From: a bacterium
GTDB taxonomy: Bacteria > Blakebacterota > Blakebacteria > Blakebacterales > Blakebacteraceae
Length of the DNA stretch: 30,667 nucleotides
Direction of reading: 5' to 3'
Assembly (NCBI GenBank): GCA_025774615.1
Contig: JALGVQ010000087.1
Span: forward strand, 1 to 30,667
Shown: positions 24,940 through 30,667 of the stretch, piece after piece
Layout: each line of letters opens with the position of its first letter
Numbering within the stretch: position 1 is the stretch's first letter
The notes under the pieces: generated by a model
Seen by the model: only the letters and a program-made list of their open reading frames with translations
What the model was told of the DNA's origin: nothing
Databases searched by the model: none
Position numbers and translations under genes: made by a program

Positions 24940-25022
24940 TGTACCGTTGACACAACCGGTGCGAAAGGCGAGAATACCTGAACGAAACTATCTGAGCTCA
25001 CCAGGGAGCGGAGGAATTACGG

Positions 25023-25373
25023 GTGAAGATCACTGAAACGATTGATGGCAAGGTAGCGGTCCTGCAGCTCAAGGGTAAGATGATGGGCGGCCCTGATATG
25101 CAGGAACTCAATGATCATATAAGCGAGTTGCTCAATGATGGCGTCAACAATGTTGTGGCGGATCTCAGCAAGGTAAAGTGGCTCAACTCATCCGGACTGG
25201 GAGCCCTGATGGGGGCGCTCACCACTCTCCGGAATGAGGGAGGTGACATGAAGCTGGCGCATGCTTCGGACAAGATCCAGAGCCTGCTCATGATCACCAA
25301 GCTCATGTCGATCTTCGATACCCATGAAACAGTGGAGAGTGCAATAGAGGCTTTCAAGCCCGCCAGCGAGTGA
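25023..25373 (+). CDS. STAS-domain anti-sigma factor antagonist (RsbV/SpoIIAA type)
   Basis: 116 residues, a single STAS domain. 'VVADLSKVKWLNSSGLGALM' spans 44-63. Ser56 aligns with the phosphorylated serine of B. subtilis RsbV, and the usual preceding Asp is Asn55. It should bind an anti-sigma kinase when unphosphorylated and be reset by a PP2C phosphatase such as the one at 22296. GTG start with ggagg 8 bases upstream. Confidence 0.92.
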   Translation: MKITETIDGKVAVLQLKGKMMGGPDMQELNDHISELLNDGVNNVVADLSKVKWLNSSGLGALMGALTTLRNEGGDMKLAHASDKIQSLLMITKLMSIFDTHETVESAIEAFKPASE

Positions 25374-25389
25374 TCTGAGAGGTTGTTCC

Positions 25390-26301
25390 GTGGAACCATC
25401 TTTAAATCTGGAAGGGGTCATCGTTCCCCTGGTGACCCCTTTTTCTTTGGATGGAAGTCTCGATACGGATGGCTTCACCGATCAGCTCACCTGGCTGGCC
25501 GGACGGGGACTCACCGGAGTGGTGGCGCTCGGATCCACGGGTGAGGCGCCGTACCTGGAGCGCGGGGAGCGTCGTGAGATCATTGCCGCGGCGGCAGACA
25601 ACCGGGAGGAAGGCATACTCCTGCTGGCCGGGATCGGGGTCGAGAGTACACACCTCACCATCGGGCTTGCCTCGGAAGCCGCCGAAGCGGGAGCCGACGC
25701 CCTTCTGGTGGTGAACCCTTCTTTTTACCGTTCGGCGATGACACCCCGGGTACTCCTGGATCATTACACGGCTGTAGCAGATTCATCCCCGCTTCCTGTT
25801 GTTCTCTATACCATCCCCCAGAACACAGGTCTGGCGCTCAGCCATGATCTCGTCGAAGAACTCTCTCTGCATCCCAATATCATCGGTCTCAAGGAATCGG
25901 GTGGGGACCTGCGCGACCTGCAGCTCCATCTCCAGCGCACTCCGCCGGAGTTCAGCATCATCACCGGAGCCGCGACCATTGCCGGTCATGCCGCTGCTGC
26001 GGGAGCGAGTGGGGCGATACTGGCCATGGCAAATGTCGTTCCCGAACTCTGTGTGGAACTGTTCAACGCAGGTCGGGATGGGGCGCTGGAAGAGATGAAG
26101 GAAATGCAGGCCAGGCTGAGTTTCCTGACCCGCTCCATTCAGGGACGATTCGGGATCGCCGGCATGAAGGCAGCCGCCGAATTGCTCGGTGGGAAGGGCG
26201 GTCTGCCCCGGGCACCCCTGAAACCGGTTACTGATGAAGAGAGGTCGGCGATCCGCGTGGCCCTTATCGAGGGTGGCGTGGAGATCCCCGCTGCCCTCTG
26301 A
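25390..26301 (+). CDS. DapA-superfamily aldolase, most like 4-hydroxy-2-oxoglutarate aldolase
   Basis: 303 residues, a TIM-barrel Schiff-base lyase of the DapA/NAL family. 'GSTGE' (48-52), Tyr140 in 'LYTIPQNTG', and the Schiff-base Lys168 in 'IGLKESGGD'. In dihydrodipicolinate synthase the motif after Tyr is usually VPxRTG with an Arg that binds substrate; here that position is Asn145. The segments 'PVVLYTIPQNTGL', 'HPNIIGLKESGGD' and 'RFGIAGMK' closely follow eukaryotic HOGA1, from memory. So cleavage of 4-hydroxy-2-oxoglutarate to pyruvate and glyoxylate is favoured over lysine biosynthesis. GTG start 16 bp after the STAS stop. Confidence 0.82.
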   Translation: MEPSLNLEGVIVPLVTPFSLDGSLDTDGFTDQLTWLAGRGLTGVVALGSTGEAPYLERGERREIIAAAADNREEGILLLAGIGVESTHLTIGLASEAAEAGADALLVVNPSFYRSAMTPRVLLDHYTAVADSSPLPVVLYTIPQNTGLALSHDLVEELSLHPNIIGLKESGGDLRDLQLHLQRTPPEFSIITGAATIAGHAAAAGASGAILAMANVVPELCVELFNAGRDGALEEMKEMQARLSFLTRSIQGRFGIAGMKAAAELLGGKGGLPRAPLKPVTDEERSAIRVALIEGGVEIPAAL

Positions 26302-26317
26302 TCAGCGTCGTTGCGTG

Positions 26318-26782
26318 CTACTCCTGCGGTTCTTCGACCGTTTCCGGTACTCCCTGCACCTCACCGTCATTCACCGTGTAGCTGTGGCCGATCGACATGC
26401 ACTGACCCAGCGTGTTCCCCACGATGCAGTATTTGTCACGGCTGAGCGCGATCGCGCGTTCCAGCTTGCCGGTATCAAGGTCGTTACCCCTGATATGGTA
26501 GACGATTTCAAACGAGGTAAAGACTTTCGGGTGCTCATCGGTGGCTTTGCCGACCACCTCCACTTCGAGTCCCTCCAGTTCCATCCGCTGTTTCTGCGCG
26601 ATGAAGATCACGTCCATGCCGGTGCAGGTTCCGAGTGCCATCGGAATGAGCTCTGTCGGGGTCGGCCCCGCTTCCTCCCGTTCCTGATCCTTCGAGCCGT
26701 CCAGGCGGATCATCTTGCCGTTGTGTGACCAGGTGTCGAAGCGCAGACCTTCGACCCATACGCAGCGTGCCATCCGTTCCAT
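26318..26782 (-). CDS. OsmC-family protein
   Basis: 154 residues from the ATG at 26782 (aaggga just upstream on the minus strand). A longer reading to 27019 would overlap the divergent gene. OsmC/YhfA-like fold: 'PTPTELIPMALGTCTGMD' with Cys53, central helix, then 'SRDKYCIVGNTL' with Cys119. The two cysteines match the redox pair of OsmC/Ohr hydroperoxidases, although YhfA-like members are less characterised. It converges on the aldolase gene with a 16-bp gap. Probably an organic peroxide or thiol-stress protein. Confidence 0.85.
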   Translation of the reverse strand: MERMARCVWVEGLRFDTWSHNGKMIRLDGSKDQEREEAGPTPTELIPMALGTCTGMDVIFIAQKQRMELEGLEVEVVGKATDEHPKVFTSFEIVYHIRGNDLDTGKLERAIALSRDKYCIVGNTLGQCMSIGHSYTVNDGEVQGVPETVEEPQE

Positions 26783-26955
26783 GACGTCCCTTGCGTCTGT
26801 CCGGGAGCCTGCCGGTTTCCCCGACCGGTGTCCCGAGGTGAATCCGATCAACGAATGTAGAGGATGTCCGCATCGGAATCCAGTGGCTCTGCAGAGCCTC
26901 TGACGGGCATAATCTCCATCCGGCATTATTTTCCGGGGAAGGATCACTGCGTCTG

Positions 26956-29340
26956 ATGAATCGCACGGCACGATCGGATAAATGGTATCTGGGTGGTGGT
27001 GACCGCCTGCTCTGGGCACCGGCCCTGCCGGTGTGGCTCGACCATCCGGGTTGCTGGGACGAGATCCACTATTTCAACCATGCCATCTTCCCCTGTTTCA
27101 CCTGGACCCTGCTCGATTCCGATGGACGCCCCTATCCCCTGCGGCGCGGCAGATGGCGCTGGTCTCCGGCCGGGATATCGTCATCACTCGAACCGACGGC
27201 CAGCCCGCTGCATGGAGCCGCCGGGGACACAGACATCGATGAGGGGTTCTCGGGTGAAGTAACGGTCTGGGAGAACCTGGCGCTGACGGCTGATGACCTC
27301 CTCTGTTGTGAAGTGACGGTCGACGCCGATGATGAAGCATGGGACCGGGGCCTCCACTTCGTGGCCTGGTCCGCCCAGCCCGACACCGGCGGTCTTTACG
27401 TACTCCCCGATGGTCACGAGACCCGCTCGAGTGACTTCGTGGCAGGTCCGTGGGGTATTGTCTGGACCCGGACGCTGCTGCCGCCGAACTGGCCCCCGCT
27501 GGAACTGCGCTGCCGACTCGCGCTCGATCGAGAGGCGGAATCGTGGTCGGTGCAGTTCTCTGAGGGGACGGCGGCTCAGCCGTGGTGGGGGCTGACCCCG
27601 TGGTCGGGACCGTGGGACCAGCCCGGCCTTCCGGGCGAGGTCCGTCAGTCGGGGAACGCGCCGCATGGTCTCTATTACGCGGGAGTGCACTCCCCGCTCG
27701 AACCGGGATCGGGGGGGCGGGACCGGATCATGACCGTGTTCGAGGTGCTGGGTGAATCGGGAGCAGAAGCGGTTGCCAGCGAACTGGTCGAAGTGGGAGC
27801 AGAAGCGGTTCGGGAGCCACCGACCTGGATCAGCGGATTCCGGTCGGTCGAGGAAAATTCGGGAGACGCTCCCGGTCTCCTCCTGTCAGTCACCAGGCAT
27901 GCCTGGGAGGAATCAGAGCTGGGGGTTCCCGGCCTGAGGTGTTCCGATCCCTTCCTCGAGGCGGCCTGGGACCATCGCTGGTACGCGCTGAAACTGCTCG
28001 AAGGAGGGGGGGGGCATGGACGACAGCTTCATCCCTCGGTCGGTGAAGGGCCAGGCTATTTCAGGGTACCGATCTCCTACAGCGGTCACGCGCACATGCG
28101 CGATCTGAGGTGGCGGCACGATCCGGCGGTCGCCCGCGGTACCCTGCGCAACTTCATCGCCAATCAGCTCGAGGATGGTTCGTTCCCCGGAAGGATCTAT
28201 CACCACACCGACCGGAGGTCGGACTTCTATCTGGCCGACTGGGGAGGAGCCGTTATGGCTCTCGACCAGGTGCACCCGGATGCCGCTTTCCTCGAGGAGG
28301 TGTATGAACCGCTGACCCGGTATGCGGCATGGTTCGACCGGGAACGGGATCAGGAGGGGTCAGGGCTCTATGATGTCGTGACCCATTTTGAGACCGGTCA
28401 GGAGTTCATGAGTCGCTACATGGCGGTCCACAGTGAGGCGGACACCGTCGGGTGGGTGGATAATATCCGGCTGAAGGCCGTTGATGCGACGGTGTACATG
28501 TACCGGCTCAAGCGGGCCCTGGCGCGGATCGCCGAAATGCTCGAGATGCACGGCGACGCCACCGGCTGGGATGCCGGGGCGGACCGGATCGCCGAGGCGG
28601 TCCGTACCATGATGTGGGACCCCGACGATCAGTGGTTCAGCGACGTCGACCCTCGCTCGATGGAACGCACCGGAGTGAAGGCCGCGGTCGGCTTCTACCC
28701 GTTCATGACCGATATCGCCGGCAAGGAACACCTGCCCGCGCTCTGGGAACATCTGCTCGATCCTGACAAATTCTGGACACCGTGGCCGGTACCGGCCACC
28801 AGCGCCGATGATCCGTGGTTCGATCCCGACGCCCGCTGGAAGGGTAAACGGATGAACTGCCCCTGGAACGGGCGTGTGTGGCCGATGACCAACAGCCATG
28901 TGTTCGAAGCCCTGGCGCTGGCCTCCCGGACCCTGGATGAGAGTCTCACCCCCCATCTGGCCGACTTCCTGATCCGGTTCGTCATGATGCTCTTCACCGA
29001 CGGAGATCCGGAACGGCCCAACACTTTTGAACATTACCATCCCTATACCGGGCAGGCCTGCTTCTACCGCGGCGTCGATGACTACATGCATTCGTGGCTG
29101 AACGATCTGATCGTGCGATTCGCCGTCGGACTCCAGCTCCCGCTGCCTGAGTCGGGTGAGGCCGACCTCACCATCGATCCCCTCGACCTGGGACTCGAGC
29201 AGTTCACCTGCCGGGGTATTCCGTTCAGGGGCAGGATCCTCGACGTGGTATCGATCGATGATCGCATCTCGGTGAGTATCGATGGCCGGACGGCCGTTGA
29301 AGGCTCGCTCGGGGAACCTCTTCACCTCATAATTGAGTAG
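26956..29340 (+). CDS. Glycoside hydrolase, GH63/MGH1-like (alpha/alpha)6 barrel
   Basis: 794 residues, no signal peptide, so probably cytoplasmic. An N-terminal beta-sandwich (about 1-330) precedes a helical barrel (about 330-725) and a short C-terminal beta segment. Barrel landmarks resemble trehalase, GH63 and mannosylglycerate-hydrolase-like enzymes: 'HMRDLRW', 'IYHHTDRRSDFYLADWGGAV', 'GLYDVVTHFETGQEFMSRY', 'NCPWNGRVWPMTNSHV', 'NTFEHYHPYTG'. The substrate is not clear; an alpha-glucoside, alpha-mannoside or glycosylglycerate is possible. The ATG at 26956 is preceded by ggaagga at a slightly long distance. It is divergent from osmC. A 12-residue internal repeat lies at 27759-27810. Confidence 0.8.
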   Translation: MNRTARSDKWYLGGGDRLLWAPALPVWLDHPGCWDEIHYFNHAIFPCFTWTLLDSDGRPYPLRRGRWRWSPAGISSSLEPTASPLHGAAGDTDIDEGFSGEVTVWENLALTADDLLCCEVTVDADDEAWDRGLHFVAWSAQPDTGGLYVLPDGHETRSSDFVAGPWGIVWTRTLLPPNWPPLELRCRLALDREAESWSVQFSEGTAAQPWWGLTPWSGPWDQPGLPGEVRQSGNAPHGLYYAGVHSPLEPGSGGRDRIMTVFEVLGESGAEAVASELVEVGAEAVREPPTWISGFRSVEENSGDAPGLLLSVTRHAWEESELGVPGLRCSDPFLEAAWDHRWYALKLLEGGGGHGRQLHPSVGEGPGYFRVPISYSGHAHMRDLRWRHDPAVARGTLRNFIANQLEDGSFPGRIYHHTDRRSDFYLADWGGAVMALDQVHPDAAFLEEVYEPLTRYAAWFDRERDQEGSGLYDVVTHFETGQEFMSRYMAVHSEADTVGWVDNIRLKAVDATVYMYRLKRALARIAEMLEMHGDATGWDAGADRIAEAVRTMMWDPDDQWFSDVDPRSMERTGVKAAVGFYPFMTDIAGKEHLPALWEHLLDPDKFWTPWPVPATSADDPWFDPDARWKGKRMNCPWNGRVWPMTNSHVFEALALASRTLDESLTPHLADFLIRFVMMLFTDGDPERPNTFEHYHPYTGQACFYRGVDDYMHSWLNDLIVRFAVGLQLPLPESGEADLTIDPLDLGLEQFTCRGIPFRGRILDVVSIDDRISVSIDGRTAVEGSLGEPLHLIIE
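27759..27810 (+). repeat. In-frame 36-bp partial tandem duplication inside the glycosidase
   Basis: gggagcagaagcggtt occurs at 27759-27774 and again at 27795-27810, 36 bp apart. The protein reads 'GAEAVASELVEVGAEAV', a 12-residue period that keeps the frame. Confidence 0.8.
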
Positions 29341-29363
29341 TACCCCGAGGAGGTGCTGTTCAA

Positions 29364-30329
29364 TTACCGAATATGATCAAGGACGTTCATGGCTTTCCAG
29401 CGCAGGCCTGGATGGTTTTTGATACTGTCCTTCATTGCGCTGTCACCGGTCAGGAGTTCAGGCACTATCTCTCCGTGATCGTTCAGCCGAGAGATGAATT
29501 CATATTCGGCTGATTCCAGCGGTAACAGCTCTGAGAGGAGGCCTCGACAGCTACTCACGAGCTCTTCTACCCACGTGTCCAGTACCTCTCGTCCAGGCAC
29601 ATGATCACTCCGAAGCATGGGCAGGAGCTGACGTTCAACCTCGCTCCTGTCAGTTTTTACATCCTCAACCGAGATCTCCCGCCAGTCTTTTCTGACGATG
29701 CCGCCATAGATCACGAAGGACAGCCTCAATTTTTTCCGATCAATCGCCCCCTTCTGCAGGAGCTCTCTCACATCAAAGAGATCCCGGCTGGCACTGCGGG
29801 TGAGCATCGCGGCGAGTTTTCCAGCCACCAGTTCATGAAGGTCAAGAACCAGTATCTGTGTCGCCTGCAGGGGACCGATCGGTCTTGAATCTATAATGGA
29901 TGGTGTCCAGAGCGGGGTTCGGAACATGTAGTTTACATCCAGTTCCAGGATTCCAGGTTGTCCGGCGGCTCCCGTGAACCCAAAACGCCATTTTCCTCCA
30001 GCGTGTTCGGTTGGTACATGTCTCACTGCCAGGTTCAGACGTCCGCCAACAGCCTGGACAGCCTGTTCGATCTTCGGACGCTCCTCAACCAGCGCCTCAC
30101 GCGACGCCTTTCCCAGATAATTCACGTCGATATCGACCGAAAGCCGGGGAACATCGAATATGAAGAGATTGAGTGCCGTACCACCCTTCAGGGCCATGCG
30201 CTTTTTCAGAAAGGGATGACGGTTGACGGCCTCCAGCAGTTCCAGGAGCCAGATTGTCTTTTCAAGAGCATATGGTTGAAAACCGAGATTGGATGCCAGA
30301 CTCAGAAGATCAGCGTATTGCAGGATCAC
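29364..30329 (-). CDS. abiEii: AbiEii-type nucleotidyltransferase toxin (type IV toxin-antitoxin)
   Basis: 321 residues from a GTG at 30329-30327 that overlaps the antitoxin stop as GTGA, with ggaggaggag just upstream, so translation is coupled. A longer reading from 30386 would overlap the antitoxin by 61 bp and is rejected. The nucleotidyltransferase core is 'KGGTALN' (48-54) and 'RLSVDIDVN' (62-70), giving the G-G-T and D-x-D motifs of the DUF1814/AbiEii family. These toxins modify tRNA or other targets and are countered by a DNA-binding AbiEi antitoxin. The system can give abortive infection against phage. Confidence 0.87.
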   Translation of the reverse strand: MILQYADLLSLASNLGFQPYALEKTIWLLELLEAVNRHPFLKKRMALKGGTALNLFIFDVPRLSVDIDVNYLGKASREALVEERPKIEQAVQAVGGRLNLAVRHVPTEHAGGKWRFGFTGAAGQPGILELDVNYMFRTPLWTPSIIDSRPIGPLQATQILVLDLHELVAGKLAAMLTRSASRDLFDVRELLQKGAIDRKKLRLSFVIYGGIVRKDWREISVEDVKTDRSEVERQLLPMLRSDHVPGREVLDTWVEELVSSCRGLLSELLPLESAEYEFISRLNDHGEIVPELLTGDSAMKDSIKNHPGLRWKAMNVLDHIR

Positions 30330-30667
30330 GCGGACTCCTCCTCCCAGGAACGGGTGAGGATCCAGTCGGGTACGATGAGATTCCATGAAGAGATCAGTTT
30401 ACCAGGCTCCCTTCTGTCTCGCTGCAAGTAGCGTGGCTGGGAGGGCTTGTGTTGTTGCAGCATTTCCAGGTGGTGGTCTTCCACCATCAGCTGATCCCGG
30501 TGCTGTTCGAGGAAGAACCCGACTCGTGCCACGGTGAGAGCGGATCGCAGCGAACATGTGTAATCGATAACGGTCTCGAGATCGAAAAATTCCACCATTT
30601 CCAGGGAACGCCAGATTTCCTCCCATCCTCCGCCATGGTGTGGAGCATGCATCACATCAACCATTGT
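30326..30667 (-). CDS. abiEi: AbiEi-family antitoxin, C-terminal part (truncated by the window)
   Basis: The last 113 codons of the gene upstream of the toxin; the 5' end lies beyond the right edge. 'HAPHHGGGWEEIWRSLEMVE' and 'VARVGFFLEQH' resemble the C-terminal domain of AbiEi antitoxins. The N-terminal winged-helix domain expected for autoregulation would be outside the window. Assignment relies on both the sequence pattern and the coupled AbiEii gene. Confidence 0.75.
   Translation of the reverse strand, partial: TMVDVMHAPHHGGGWEEIWRSLEMVEFFDLETVIDYTCSLRSALTVARVGFFLEQHRDQLMVEDHHLEMLQQHKPSQPRYLQRDRREPGKLISSWNLIVPDWILTRSWEEESA

Noticed and set aside
26783-27019. Longer N-terminus for the OsmC protein
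   Set aside because: The extra residues have no OsmC similarity and would overlap the divergent glycosidase gene.
30330-30386. Longer N-terminus for the AbiEii toxin
   Set aside because: It overlaps the antitoxin by 61 bp, whereas GTG at 30329 has an ideal ribosome site and a 4-bp overlap.
1-30667. CRISPR array, rRNA or tRNA genes
   Set aside because: No regularly spaced repeats and no recognisable tRNA or rRNA sequence were seen by reading; no search tool was run.

Overview
The window looks like a metagenome-type contig from an uncultivated Gram-negative bacterium of the FCB/Gemmatimonadota-like part of the tree (Latescibacterota, Eisenbacteria or Gemmatimonadota relatives). The reasons are two tandem TonB-dependent receptors with an N-terminal carboxypeptidase-regulatory-like domain, a PorV/PorQ-type outer-membrane barrel, a large exported protein with a type IX-like C-terminal sorting tail, and three GWxTD-type proteins. 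GC looks to be in the high fifties by eye (not computed). No rRNA, tRNA, CRISPR array or transposase was seen.

Region 1 (1-9770) is an outer-membrane and secretion block. It holds a 5'-truncated TonB-dependent receptor copy, a second nearly identical receptor copy behind a good sigma-54 promoter candidate, a ~1,100-residue exported protein, and a PorV/PorQ barrel closed by a strong terminator. Both receptor copies and the large exported protein carry out-of-frame indels: a 10-bp tandem duplication plus a 55-bp deletion in copy 1, a 37-bp deletion in copy 2, and a 5-bp tandem duplication that removes the sorting tail from the exported protein.

Region 2 (9771-16408) is a GWxTD block. Two exported GWxTD proteins on + converge on a large TPR-GWxTD protein on -, and a divergent lipoprotein gene lies beyond it. 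The three GWxTD proteins share Ig-like modules with a conserved 'SxLxISDI' motif, but the module order is permuted in the TPR protein.

Region 3 (16409-26301) is a + strand run. It starts with a DUF2723 GT-C-like membrane protein fused to TPRs. Next come thioredoxin, a lipoprotein-type protein-L-isoaspartate methyltransferase whose 5' end is tandemly duplicated by 65 bp, and a membrane-anchored RidA. Then follow an Nramp-like transporter with altered metal-site residues, a GAF-PP2C phosphatase (RsbU type), a CcmA/CcmB ABC pair, a STAS anti-sigma antagonist (RsbV type), and a DapA-family aldolase most like 4-hydroxy-2-oxoglutarate aldolase.

Region 4 (26302-30667) holds an OsmC-family protein on -, a divergent GH63/MGH1-like glycosidase on +, and a type IV AbiE toxin-antitoxin pair on - whose antitoxin runs off the right edge.

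The most unusual theme is the density of short tandem duplications and small deletions that are not multiples of three, all in genes for exported proteins. They could be real contingency or decay lesions, or an assembly artefact around near-identical paralogues. Read-level evidence would decide this.
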